DNA of 64,000 nt from Lamellibrachia columna (taxonomy: Eukaryota; Annelida; Polychaeta; Sabellida; Siboglinidae): contig OY759261.1 of NCBI GenBank assembly GCA_963662155.1, forward strand, positions 65,717,417 to 65,781,416, in the 5' to 3' direction. Below, one piece after another: positions 11,175 to 22,525 of the stretch. The notes below the pieces were generated by a model. That model did no database searches. It saw only the letters and a list, made by a program, of their open reading frames with translations, and was not told where the DNA came from. Position numbers and translations under genes: made by a program. Within the stretch, counting starts at the first letter, position 1, and each line of letters starts with the position of its first letter.

Positions 11175-11901
11175 ACAGAAATCCGTAAGACTGCAGGGTT
11201 TAGCCTACAGTTGATTTTCCCATCGGTGGCCATGTTAGCGTTTTGCATGATTATAAGAAAACGTGACCATCAACAATTTTGAAACTTACCTTACCTACTG
11301 CTGACATCAACTCGTTGACATGTTGATCGAGTTTAGTCAAAATTAGACATGTCCAGCTTTTGTAGATATATCCGTCAATATTTATAAATATGTACATGCA
11401 ATACTACACACACGTGTCTAGTGGCCAACAAATGAAAAATATCCTTCCGCCCATTAAAATTATATAACAATCTACAATGCCACTATCAACAGCTTCTATC
11501 TGCCAATTTGCTCAATTAATGCACTTACATTTGAATTTTTTTATTTCATCTAAATTCATTCAAAACTCACAAAACCGCAAGGGATGTCTCATACGAACGT
11601 ATGACCGTCACATTGCAGAAAACTCGCAGTACTTACGAGTAAACCGTCAGAGTTGCCATGGATTTTACCGAGATTGTTCAATCTGTCACTGCGCAGCGTG
11701 AAAAGGAAGATCGACGCACTGGTTGTCGGAATCTGTTGGGTAATTACGTGTAGTTCTTTTTTAGCAATGCTGCTGGCGACGTTGCGAGACCATGACGTAT
11801 CACTTTCTCTCTGCATGGCTTTACCCAGCTTTATCGACTAATTCCACACACCCTCCTCTTTTGATCCAGACAAATATCATTGCCTGCGTGAACCAATATA
11901 T
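11175..11901. other. No gene recognised
   Basis: AT-rich single-copy DNA. The longest frames (about 75 codons) overlap on both strands and show no motif. Confidence 0.6.
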
Positions 11902-11988
11902 AAACGCATGTACCATCAAGACACGTACAAATAAACATGTACCATCAAGACACGTACAGATAAACATATACCATCAAGACACGTACAG
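11902..11988. repeat. 29-bp tandem repeat, 3 units
   Basis: Three consecutive units share accatcaagacacgtaca followed by aataaacat. Confidence 0.9.
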
Positions 11989-12357
11989 ATAAACATGGCT
12001 AACATTCTCGGCTCACTTTTTTTCAAACCTACATTTTATTTACGACCAAGGAAGCCAATAACATTTGCACTAGGAAAGATGAGATGCATGATTTTATATT
12101 CGCTCTTTTTTTCCTAGTGAATGTGACACTAAATTATATCGACAGTTTTCAACATTAATTTGAAGCAGTTCCTTCGTATTTAAATGAAAGTTAATTTTAC
12201 ACTGGTTCTACTCCCCCCGATTTATACCAATAATTTAATTTAATTTCTTCCATTGCGTGCTGTTCGCACGTGTCTTTTCCACACTATCCCTCCACCTTAA
12301 CTAAGTTGGCCTTACTATTCCCATTTTACCACCTCCTTTTTTGTTTTCTTCTTTTCT

Positions 12358-12590
12358 ATGTTATCTTTGTCAATCTGTCGTCGCTCATTCTCTGAATGTT
12401 ATCTTTGTCAATCTGTCGTCGCTCATTCTCTGAATGTTATCTTTGTCAATCTGTCGTCGCTCATTCTCTGAATGTTATCTTTGTCAATCTGTCGTCGCTC
12501 ATTATCTGAATGTTATCTTTGTCAATCTGTCGTCGCTCATTCTCTGAATGTTATCTTTGTCAATCTGTCGTCGCTCATTCTCTGAATGTT
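12358..12590. repeat. 38-bp minisatellite, 6 units
   Basis: Units start every 38 bases from 12358 with atgttatctttgtcaatctg followed by tcgtcgctcattctctga. They are nearly identical, with one c-to-a change in unit four. Confidence 0.97.
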
Positions 12591-13427
12591 TCCTTTTAAT
12601 ATTATTAGCTGTTAACCGAAACACATCTGCAGATTTGATGACCAGTTTCTTTTCAGCCTTATAGAATACAGTTAACAACAATAGGCCTCACAACGTTAAT
12701 GTTTCTGTCGAAACACTTCAAAATAACTGTCTAATCAGACTGTATGTAGTGCGTTGTCGTCTCCGTTTTGAATCTACATACTTTTATTCAAAGGTTTCCT
12801 TAGTACGCCAGTGCGTTTGTGTAGTCTGTCCTGTTCCTTCCTTGGCTTCTACATCTGCACCACGGGTACAGCGAAGAACGACATAATCCTTGGCGAATTC
12901 ACATCCATCAGTTACACCGAATACAGGTTTACAATTGCACAACATGTGCGGATTGATGAGTTTCCCAAGTGTTGGGGCTTCGCCAGCAGTTAGGAGCGTT
13001 GTTTATAAGGTAGGCGCGCCAGGGTATGATGAACAGTCTAAAGGCATGCCGCTGTCGACTCCCCGTAACTGACGGGTGGCTGGCGTTCGCATACTCGGAT
13101 AAAACGGTTTACAGAAAGCAACGTGAGCTGTTTTTCGACAAGTACAGTACCGGAAGCAAGCAATTAGTCCACACTGATGCATTTTTATGGGCAAAGATAT
13201 CGCAATGTTTAGTTGCTCAAACACAAAATGTATTATGTTCTGATTGTCGTCGTTTTGATATGTAAGGCAGACGTTGTCTAAAAGTCGATGGCTAGCTTCA
13301 GCAAAGTAGGTGCATGTTCTCCTTAAATGCTGTTTTGGGTATAAAGTGTGAATTGGATAATAAGGATACAGGAAAATATGTTAATTTTTAGGACAAGTGA
13401 CATTAAATGAATGAAGCAAAGTATATG
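12591..13427. other. No gene recognised
   Basis: Single-copy sequence. Short overlapping frames on both strands around 12.8-13.2 kb carry no recognisable domain. Confidence 0.6.
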
Positions 13428-13555
13428 CTGAGTTTGTAAGTGCCAGCAGTGTGAATGTGATTAAAGCAGAGTTGACAGATGTGCCTGGAGCGGGACACAC
13501 ATAGACGAAACTTTTGTCGGACTCTCGATAAGCCAGCAGGTTAAATCGGGTTAAA
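13428..13555 (+). pseudogene. CR1-like LINE 3' fragment (copy C)
   Basis: The sequence gccagcagtgtgaatgtgat translates like the ASSVNV segment of the LINE ORF2 C-terminus. It is followed by agttgacagat and the UTR phrase ggactctcgataagccagc, then runs into ggttaaat repeats. The middle part of the usual tail is missing. Confidence 0.75.
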
Positions 13556-15075
13556 ACGTGATGATTATAACGTCTAGACCATGAACTTGCTCGAGTCTGC
13601 CGAACCCAATTACTGGTCCTTTGTCTGTTCCTGGTGATGCTGATCGACTGACGATGGCCTATCGCCTTCGGTGTTGTTGTTCTGCCTTAATCAAATTACC
13701 AGCTGGAACATGTAAATCCCGTCCATTCCCTGTCGAACACCTGTGCTGTATCGCACGGAGATGTAGCGGCGTGTGTTAGTCTTTATTTCTCGGTCATTTC
13801 CCCCACACGGCAACCGCCAACCTGCGCTCGACGCACGATTCAACGAAATGAAGTTGATCCCTGAAGTATCCCTGAAGTATCCTTGATCTCTCAACGACAA
13901 TGGATCACATTCCTCATTGGCTGTTTGTGAAGGTATAGCTCGGCTGCTTATGACAGATAGAACAACTGACGAAAATAGGTGTAATTTGCGTACTAAGTAC
14001 ATAAAATACGTCACGCTCAGGGGGTGGGTTATGTCTGGGTCAGGGTTTCGAAGCGTTACATTTGAAGGGGGTGCGAGGGTGATCGTTATGTAACGATTAA
14101 AAAAGAAACGTTTTGACGACTCGTCTAACTATTGATCATTAATTAATTGCTATGCCAGTTTTGGGGTATGTTTCAACCGAATTGCCACGGGCTTCACTAT
14201 ATGTATCGTTACCTATTAAACGTATATGTAAACATGGACATTTGATGTTATTGTTCATTATTACTTAAGTAGATCTATGCAGTCTACCTGTGCACTACGA
14301 TATAGACATGTACCGAATATCAAAATAGACGCATGCATAATACATCTTTCTCAAATCGAACGTATTCTTGGAAAGTGTATTAACAACCAGCGTTACGAAA
14401 CGTTACACGGGGCTATATGGATAGTCCCTAAGAGATGAGAGATAACTGTGGTTGGAAAGAGCTCCTTGTCCGTCAGTATTGCAATCCTAACACACCTGAT
14501 TGGCTCTCAACACAGCTATAAAATTATGAGCTCGTTGACTGTTAAGGACCGCCTCCTCATGTTTGTTCCACATACAGACACGTGATCCTTGGGCCCCATT
14601 TACCGGAATACCATGAATATGTTTGCCTAATTTTTGGGAGACGAAGGTGGAATCATTACTAGTTGACATCTTGGGCTGACTCCCATCTCCAACCACGGCC
14701 CATCATGTTCTCACGAATATCGACGTCTCCATGTGGTTTTGTTTCGAACGGTGTAGGCTAGTGCCCATCTTCTGTCGTGTCTCGCAGTTCCATTCGATTA
14801 ACTCGATCAAAGTAGACAGTAGGCGTATTCCACATACACCGAAAATTCGGTGTTTTTTATTCTTCATTCCTGCGTCGTAGTGGAACTGCTGTTCTTCGAT
14901 CTCTTCAAAGTTTTATTCTCCTTCGTGTGAACGTTGTGAATCCCTTTGCAGTAAGTTGCAGCAGTTTTACCATCTGTATTGCTTCAATTGCTTTGTTCAA
15001 ATATATTTTGATTAAAACATTGGTCAGTCGGTCTGTGGAATGGAAATAAAAAATCGCCTATTTTGACTTGATTTA
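13556..15075. other. No gene recognised
   Basis: About 1.5 kb of mixed sequence. A minus-strand frame of 107 codons (13691-14014) has no recognisable motif and no coding-like composition, so I do not call it. Confidence 0.55.
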
Positions 15076-15290
15076 GAATTCAGAGAAATGACTCGATATT
15101 TGACTTGGACTAGCAAGTCAATGACCTGAGGTTTGACTTGACTTGCCAACAAGTACAGTGGCTCGAAACGTACGCAAAACGAGACCTTACTTGGAATTCA
15201 GAGAAATGACTCCATACTTGACTTGGAGGTCAATGACTTGAGATTTGACTTGACTTGACTTTCCAGTTTATGACTTGCCAATAAGTCTGC
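15076..15290. repeat. Imperfect direct repeat rich in GACTTG
   Basis: Two copies about 118 bases apart both begin gaattcagagaaatgact (15076 and 15194) and continue with tgacttgg, caatgac and tttgacttgacttg. They look like degenerate satellite units. Confidence 0.75.
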
Positions 15291-15685
15291 TAACCGTGGT
15301 GACAGATTATATAATTCAAAAGAACACAAATGTACACAACGCGCCAATACAGTACATTACTCAGAGGAAAGAAAACTATTCAACACAGTTTGACGGGTAA
15401 ACATATATTTTACTGTACAAATTCAGATCATGTGACTGTCAGTTCTATATTCCACCACATGGTTCGCAGTATGCATTTTTAGTAATTTCCGCTCTGTCGT
15501 TCACGTAATATGCTGTTAGCTGAAGAACTACACTTTGTGAAATGTTGATCGCCCATTCATCGATTCTTATGACAAACATCTCTAAACGAGATCAGCACAG
15601 TCAAGAAAGTATAACGTATATCAAGAAAGAACAATTAGATATGGACACGTTTGATACACATTCACAATAACAAACTGCTGCTGGG
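15291..15685. other. No gene recognised
   Basis: AT-rich single-copy DNA with no open frame of note. Confidence 0.6.
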
Positions 15686-15790
15686 TTGACCTGGTACTCA
15701 GCGGCAAGGAGAGCCAAAGATAGATGGAACTGGCGAGATCTTGTGCCACTTTTATGTGCCGCTCTTGGGCATGAAGAGAATAAGTAAGCA
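15686..15790 (+). pseudogene. LINE ORF2 C-terminal fragment
   Basis: The translation ends AARRAKDRWNWRDLVPLLCA and then LGHEENK before a TAA near 15785. A-x-D-R-x-x-W-R-x-L-V with a terminal H-E-E-D-K is a common LINE ORF2 terminus. Only the last 35 codons or so are recognisable. Confidence 0.65.
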
Positions 15791-16057
15791 AACCATCACA
15801 GACGTGAACTTGTATATTGGCCCAATTGCCGCATCAGTTAATGGAATGCGCTGATTGGATTTCTGCCTGTTACCTCCGTACAAGTCATGTTCGGCAAATA
15901 TAGTATGCTTAACATTTTCGAATCGCAGTTGCACGAGATACGCTATATGCTTATTAACATGATATTTAATATCCCTGCATAAATTTCACTTATCCATCAT
16001 ACTACAATCAAGTATATCAACGAAACATGCTTTTCTTGCAGGACAACTGACACTGAC

Positions 16058-16058
<1 letters not shown>
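15791..16058. other. No feature recognised
   Basis: AT-rich spacer between a LINE fragment and a microsatellite. Confidence 0.6.
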
Positions 16059-16089
<31 letters not shown>

Positions 16090-16092
16090 CGC

Positions 16093-16135
<43 letters not shown>

Positions 16136-16163
16136 AGCCTGCGTGCCTGCGTGCCTGCGCGCG
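16059..16163. repeat. (GT)n/(GCGT)n microsatellite
   Basis: A GT run is followed by GCGC and GCGT tetramers with a few cct interruptions. Confidence 0.96.
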
Positions 16164-16701
16164 CATGTGTGCAACATTGGCCCCATTCAATGTGTTGTGT
16201 AGTTTGTGTTATCCACAATATTGATGCAGAAAATAATGCGACTGTTTTACTTCTCCATGCGTGGGTTGAGTGATGTGAACTGCGGACATCACTCATAGAT
16301 ACGCAATGTTTGTTCAGTGATCAGATAACGTCAACAGAAGATACTGTTTATGACTAAACCTCTGCATTCTGGCAACGACATCGATCATATTTGCGCAGTC
16401 TTGGTTCGGTTGGCCGCAAATAAACAGGAACGCCACTTGACTATATATATACCCGCAATGTATCACTCATGGTTCCCAGAAACGCATCCCTAGAAGTCAA
16501 CACCGCGTGACCAGTTGTTGACGGATAACGGAACGTGTGTTACTCACTGGAGCGTGACGAGTCAGGACGTTCGTTGGCGTCGACAAAATAACATGGATGA
16601 TTAATACTGACATTGTGCGATGTTGAGCCGGAGCGGCCAGGTCTCGCAGGGTTGTATTGACGCAAATGAAGCTAACAAATTGGTTCGAAATCCAACAACC
16701 G

Positions 16702-16956
16702 AAACTGTGTGAATGCTAACAGTGTTGTGTGAACCGATTGTGTAAATGCTAACAGTGTTGTGTGAACCGATTGTGTGAATGCTAACAGTGTTGTGTGAAC
16801 CAATTGTGTAAATGCTAACAGTGTTGTGTGAACCGATTGTGTGAATGCTAACAGTGTTGTGTGAACCGATTGTGTGAATGCTAACAGTGTTGTGTGAACC
16901 GATTGTGTGAATGCTAACAGTGTTGTGTGAACCGATTGTGTGAATGCTAACAGTGT
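16702..16956. repeat. 33-bp minisatellite grown inside a LINE ORF2 end
   Basis: Units start at 16716 and every 33 bases to 16947, with core ctaacagtgttgtgtgaacc followed by gattgtgtgaatg. In one frame the unit reads TDCVNANSVV plus a stop, which matches the PNDCVNASSVNV segment of the CR1-like LINE at 34.26 kb. The last unit runs straight into the normal continuation of the LINE (gtgaacatgtttaagaata). The array therefore arose by duplication of an 11-codon piece of the LINE. Confidence 0.9.
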
Positions 16957-17112
16957 GAACATGTTTAAGAATAAAGTTGACATATATCTGATAAGGTCGA
17001 ACTATGTACATATATGACAAAATTGTTGGACTCTCGATAATCCAATGGCTTCCTTATCCACTTGCCATCTGAAGCTTGTAGCTTTGGGTGGCAATCTTGT
17101 CGAATATTGTTA
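16947..17112 (+). pseudogene. CR1-like LINE 3' end (copy D)
   Basis: It continues from the 33-bp array as an NMFKNKVD-like reading, then the UTR phrase ggactctcgataatccaatg, cttgccatctgaagc and ggcaatcttgtcgaat. It is truncated at its 5' side by the array. Confidence 0.85.
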
Positions 17113-18044
17113 AATCGTAGGGACGATGGCGTTGGTGAGTATAATTTATACTCTCCGAATGTTTGAGAAACATTACGTCCGCTAACTTAATAGGAAGTGT
17201 ACCAAAAGTGCCAGGAATGACAGCAAAAGGAACATTTGCAAGTGCAACTTTTAGAAAGGGATCATATATAATATAGTAATTAACAACGCCAAGAAAGAGC
17301 GGAAACAAGCATCTTGAAATCCAACAGTAATCTGATTTGTTTAAAAATCGCACTTACCTGGAAGCGACACTTTACCCAATAAAACAATGTCATAACGTGA
17401 AACATCTTGACCGCTCAAATGTGTTTTAATAAACCACATTTAAAAATACACTTTGACCGTCATAGTTCTGTTTAATTTAAATGTAATGTTTCTGGGCGAA
17501 TCTTATTTACATTGCATGCCGAGGGGAACGTAATTTTGCCGGCGTTAATGATATGTTCATCACGTGATCCCATGACCCCGATAAACTGTGATTGTATTAT
17601 TGGATTGAAGTGTTGGAAGTTGTCGGCAGCAGTTCACACCTGTGCGGAGCGGCAATATTAATATTCATAAATAGATAACAATCAAATTATAATAAACAAA
17701 CTGTGTGGGCGGCTAGGTGTTCAAAAGTGTTACCATAACGACCGTAATTTGCAGAAACCGGATTTCGGTCACGTCGAAAAGTTCATACAATGTCAAACAA
17801 GGCAACAACAAATCCTATTTCCTGCTGGCAAGTGAGCCTCTCCATGGCTACCTAGCCGCGAGGTGTTAGTGAGCCCATGACGGCAGGGCGCCCTCGATAC
17901 CGCACCATATGGAAACGACAGATTACGCATTTAATAACCAGGATATATAATACGAGAAAGCCATCGTGTCGCCGATAGCACAGATACACCATATATTTAT
18001 ATTGTATCTTGCAAAAGTGTATCACCGGGGACACTAAATTAATG
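17113..18044. other. No gene recognised
   Basis: Single-copy DNA. A 99-codon minus-strand frame (17054-17353) overlaps the LINE tail and is not convincing. Confidence 0.55.
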
Positions 18045-18110
18045 GAATAAATGATCTACTGATTGTTTAAATGCTAGCATTGTCAATATGTTTAAAACAC
18101 AATTTACATA
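18045..18110 (+). pseudogene. CR1-like LINE short fragment (copy E)
   Basis: The phrase gattgtttaaatgctagc followed by aatatgtttaaaacaca matches the DCVNAS...NMFK region of the LINE C-terminus. It has no UTR and is very short. Confidence 0.5.
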
Positions 18111-18715
18111 GGTGCTGCAGCTTGTTGTTATGGATGATACTCGTTGGATAACGTCGACCACAGAACCTCAACTGAACGATACATATGCCTAAATACTAAC
18201 GACGTAAACCAGTAACCCTTTAAGTTTAAGTCTAAATGCTTCTATTTCCCGGCAGTCAGGCGACTTGAGATCAGTGCAGAAACAAATTATTCACTGCTAG
18301 TGTTTATGCTTGTTCTGCTGCTGCAAAAACGTAGACACAACCGGGGCTCGGCTCTCTTCAGCTGTTGTCCTAAATCAACAGTTTTACTTCAGTTTATCGT
18401 GAAAGAACAGGTGAGAATAACTGCCTCGGGCCTAGACACCCTAACGGTAAACGACCGGATACGGCTCTAACGACTTCTTTCATGTATTTCGAGCACGTTC
18501 CAAAATGTCGACCTGTCGGTACATTTGTCTGTTTATGAAAACGAAATTACGTATCAAGACACCATTAATTTTAATTACTTACGACTTATATAGGCGTTAT
18601 TCGTGATACTGACTTCCTGAACATGTATGTTCCAAATGTACTAGGTCTACCTCCAACTGTATTAAACATCCAGTTGACCCCCCGTCAATGTTTGCACACA
18701 AAAATAGCGTGCGTG
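18111..18715. other. No gene recognised
   Basis: Single-copy sequence with no usable frame. Confidence 0.6.
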
Positions 18716-19273
18716 CTTCTTCGGTGTTCTCCATGACGAATCTAAACTTCTTCGGTGTTCTCCATGACGAATCTAAACTTCTTCGGTGTTCTCCATGACG
18801 AATCTAAACTTCTTCGGTGTTCTCCATGACGAATCTAAACTTCTTCGGTGTTCTCCATGACGAATCTAAACTTCTTCGGTGTTCTCCATGACGAATCTAA
18901 ACTTCTTCGGTGTTCTCCATGACGAATCTAAACTTCTTCGGTGTTCTCCATGACGAATCTAAACTTCTTCGGTGTTCTCCATGACGAATCTAAACTTCTT
19001 CGGTGTTCTCCATGACGAATCTAAACTTCTTCGGTGTTCTCCATGACGAATCTAAACTTCTTCGGTGTTCTCCATGACGAATCTAAACTTCTTCGGTGTT
19101 CTCCATGACGAATCTAAACTTCTTCGGTGTTCTCCATGACGAATCTAAACTTCTTCGGTGTTCTCCATGACGAATCTAAACTTCTTCGGTGTTCTCCATG
19201 ACGAATCTAAACTTCTTCGGTGTTCTCCATGACGAATCTAAACTTCTTCGGTGTTCTCCATGACGAATCTAAA
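18716..19273. repeat. 31-bp minisatellite, 18 near-perfect units
   Basis: Exactly 18 units of cttcttcggtgttctccatg plus acgaatctaaa. I see no differences between units by eye, so the array is young or strongly homogenised. It ends 60 bases before a CR1-like LINE fragment. Confidence 0.98.
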
Positions 19274-19334
19274 CTTACAAAATAACCTTGATGCCTCACT
19301 ACAATAACATCCTGTTGAATACAGTTACCGACAT

Positions 19335-19695
19335 TGAATGGGTAGACCTCGTCTATGAAAATATTGATAGAAATATTTCTCAAATGAAAGATAATAGAAC
19401 TAGAGCACACGAGGTAACATTAGTGAAGGATCGGTGTAGATTGGACACCAGGAAGTACTCGTTCTCACCGAGGACAATAAATGAACGGAACAAATAATCT
19501 ACAGCTTGTGTAACTGTTTGCAGCGTGAACAAGTTTAAAACAAGGTTGACACATATCCCAGGAGGGCGGGTTAGACACATATTAAAAATGGTGGACCTCG
19601 ATAAGCCAGCGGCTTCCTTGTCCACTTGCCATCTGGGCCTTTGGCTTGAATGCCAATCTTGTTAAATCCTGTTAAATATTGTTAAACTTACTTAA
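19335..19695 (+). pseudogene. CR1-like LINE 3' end (copy F)
   Basis: The reading is YENIDRNISQMKDN, then RAHEVTLVKDRCRLDTRKYS and SPRTINERNK, with a stop within the otherwise conserved end. The UTR phrase cctcgataagccagcggc and tail repeats of cttgttaaatcctgttaaat follow. Two to three copies of the decamer-like tail end the element near 19690. Confidence 0.85.
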
Positions 19696-20829
19696 CTGGG
19701 AATGCAGAGCTGTTGATTGCCTCCACAAATATTGCGACCAGTGTTGCACCACCAGGCAACCAATAAGTATTGTTTGACAACGTGTATATGTGAGATTGAC
19801 GTGTTGTCGACAAAAGTAAATACGATCTTGGTGTTTTGGCAAAAATTGACTGGGAACATTTGTAATATTTACTTTCAGAAAACACTTTTTCTACAATTTT
19901 TTTTCGGTTTGGTAACATAGAAAAACACTAGTGTGCTAAACAGTAAGACAATCTCGTGCGTAAGCCTCCGGGAATGTGTCAGAATCTCAAGTGACCCGAT
20001 ACGTGTAACGCTGATTAACCAGGAAATTATACAAAAGTGTGACACAGTTCTCATCCAATTGGTATTACGATCTGATTTGTTTAGGAGAAAAATTTTTGCG
20101 AACGTTTTCCAAAGGTATTGCTCGTTATCCACGACGAATGTCTGTGCCTGCTCCAATCGTGATCATGCTAGGAGGAACGACATGATATGCCACAAAAGGG
20201 GCACTGATTGACAAGAGTGGCTGCCAGTGTTTGGGAAAGTATCCCAAAATAACCCGCTGTAACGTAACGTGAACAGAAAATGTGGCTGTTATTTGACGTA
20301 TGATAATAAGAAATACCCAAGCGAAGAGGCTTGTCCATAAACGTAAACACAACAAAGCAGGAGGCAGAATTTGAAAAGTACCCGGGGATTTCTGCTGAAT
20401 TACAATTCAGTAGGGAATCAGTCAATAAAATAGACATGATGATATGACTATGCCGGATATTGCAGCACTTAAACTCAAATTGCATGTATCCGAAGGCAAG
20501 CACGTACGTAGTATGACCTGACCACATATAAACAATACGTTCCTAAATAGATCAAAACCAGATACAGCTGTTTGTGTCCAGCGTGCAGCCAGTTGAATGT
20601 ACTCGCCCGTAGTAGCTACAAATAGCTAAATCCATGGTGATTGACAGTCGCTACTGCGCAGGGCAATTATGTCATTATATACATGAACTCGGACACGTGA
20701 CTCTAATTGAACATGTAAGATGTCAACGCCATGAAAAGTATTATACAACGTAGTTTTCATACATAGCAAAACGAGAAGACAGAAGGAAGATGTGGAAGTA
20801 AGAGAAGTGAGCGGAACGAAGATATACGC
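19696..20829. other. No gene recognised
   Basis: About 1.1 kb of AT-rich DNA. Overlapping frames on both strands (up to 119 codons on minus at 20168-20527) show no domain. Confidence 0.5.
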
Positions 20830-21117
20830 GAGGATGAAGGTAGTGGGGAGGATGAAGCTAGTGGGGAGGATGAAGGTATTGGGGAGGATGAAGGTAGTGG
20901 GGAGGATGAAGGTAGTGGGGAGGATGGACGTATTGGGGAGGATGAAGGTATTGGGGAGGATGAAGGTAGTGGGGAGGATGAAGGTAGTGGGGAGGATGAA
21001 GGTATTGGGGAGGATGAAGGTAGTGGGGAGGATGAAGGTAGTGGGGAGGATGAAGGTATTGGGGAGGATGAAGGTAGTGGGGAGGATGAAGGTAGTGGGG
21101 AGGATGAAGGTAGTAGG
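20830..21117. repeat. 18-bp minisatellite, about 16 units, in frame with a LINE end
   Basis: The unit is gaggatgaaggtagtggg, with agtgg and attgg variants alternating in a three-unit (54-bp) higher-order pattern. Read on the plus strand it encodes the hexapeptide RMKVVG/RMKVLG and stays in the frame of the following LINE segment (SRLRRAGHIQGM). This gives an open frame of 156 codons from 20792. I regard it as a repeat expansion in a dead LINE, not a gene. Confidence 0.95.
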
Positions 21118-21340
21118 GAGCAGACTGCGGCGGGCAGGACACATACAGGGAATGAGTGAGGAAAGATTGATCAAGAGAGCATGGAAGACAGAAGAGGGTA
21201 GTCGAAGGAGAAGAGGAAAACCGACATTAAGATTAAAAGATAGTATTAAGAGGCAGAGTTGAACACCCAAGAGTGGTAGCCAACGGCAGAGCATCGCGAT
21301 ACACGGAGACGACTCGTCAGGAGGGTGGAAAACATTAAGT
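21118..21340 (+). pseudogene. LINE ORF2 C-terminal fragment between two minisatellites
   Basis: The reading SRLRRAGHIQGMSEERLIKR, then RRRRGKPTLRLKD, shows the R-x-GH-x-x-x-M and basic GRP-like motifs of LINE ORF2 C-termini. After a shift, AEHRDTRRRLVRRVENIK ends at a stop near 21340. It directly abuts an 18-bp array on the left and a 43-bp array on the right. Confidence 0.75.
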
Positions 21341-22172
21341 GATATGGCCCCGCCCCGCAAGGAACCATTGCGAGCTGAAGAAGAATGTGGCCCCCGCCCC
21401 GTAAGCGACCACGGGGAGCATAAGAAGAATGTGGCCCCGCCCCGTAAGCGACCACGGGGAGCATAAGAAGAATGTGGCCCCGCCCCGTAAGCGACCACGG
21501 GGAGCATAAGAAGAATGTGGCCCCGCCCCATAAGCGACCACGGGGAGCATAAGAAGAATGTGGCCCCGCCCCGTAAGCGACCACGGGGAGCATAAGAAGA
21601 ATGTGGCCCCGCCCCGTAAGCGACCACGGGGAGCATACGAAGAATGTGGCCCCGCCCAGTAAGCGACCACGGGGAGCATAGGAAGAATGTGGCCCCGCCC
21701 CGTAAGCGACCACGGGGAGCATAAGAAGAATGTGGCCCCGCCCCGTAAGCGACCACGGGGAGCATAAGAAGAATGTGGCCCCGCCCCGTAAGCGACCACG
21801 GGGAGCATAAGAAGAATGTGGCCCCGCCCCGTAAGCGACCACGGGGAGCATACGAAGAATGTGGCCCCGCCCAGTAAGCGACCACGGGGAGCATAGGAAG
21901 AATGTGGCCCCGCCCCGTAAGCGACCACGGGGAGCATAAGAAGAATGTGGCCCGCCCCGTAAGCGACCACGGGGAGCATAGGAAGAATGTGGCCACGCCC
22001 CGTAAGCGACCACGGGGAGCATCAGAAGAATGTGGCCCCCGCCCCGTAAGCGACCACGGGGAGCATAAGAAGAATGTGGCCCCGCCCCGTAAGCGACTAT
22101 GGGGAGCATAGGAAGAATGTGGCCCCCGCACCGTAAGCGACCACGGGGAGCATAGGAAGAATGTGGAATGTG
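21341..22172. repeat. 43-bp GC-rich minisatellite, about 19 units
   Basis: The unit is gtggccccgccccgtaagcg followed by accacggggagcataagaagaat. Small variants occur (cccagt, catacg, catagg). The first unit (21342) is divergent and continues directly from the LINE end, so the array may have begun in the LINE 3' UTR. The long minus-strand frame across it (501 codons) is open only because the unit happens to lack stops in all three frames. Confidence 0.97.
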
Positions 22173-22525
22173 GCCCTGCTATGCATATTACACTTTACAT
22201 TAATCCAACCCGTTCTCTCATCACCTGTTCTGTATACATTCAGTGGATACAATGTAGGCCTACAGCATTAGTTTTTTTGGAGCCAGAGAATGTGTACCCG
22301 CTTACATTTTTCATATCTTTCTCCGATATGCCTGAGTTGCAGTCTGTATATGTTGAACATATCAGTATTTTGATATACTGTGTTAATTATCGACACATAT
22401 TCCGTGCATTTACCATTCGAAACTCGATCGAAGCCCGCTGCTCTTTCCGAATACAACTTGCCCGGAAGTAACCGAGGCAATTCGTTTTAGTTGATGCAAC
22501 AACCATATTTGTCCGAGTGAATCCA
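22173..22525. other. No gene recognised
   Basis: Single-copy sequence between two arrays. Frames of 70-102 codons overlap on both strands without motif. Confidence 0.55.

Noticed and set aside
9808..11248. Several 88-171 codon minus-strand frames
   Set aside because: They are frame-shifted readings of the 35-bp array (CAPLRVGTSLTGVHHSGL repeats).
13691..14014. A 107-codon minus-strand frame
   Set aside because: No domain, no coding-like codon pattern, no splice or start context.
20168..20527. A 119-codon minus-strand frame
   Set aside because: No recognisable motif, overlapping frames on the other strand, AT-rich composition like the surroundings.
20626..22131. A 501-codon minus-strand open frame
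   Set aside because: It spans the 43-bp and 18-bp arrays. The unit lacks stops in all frames, so the length is a tandem-repeat artefact.
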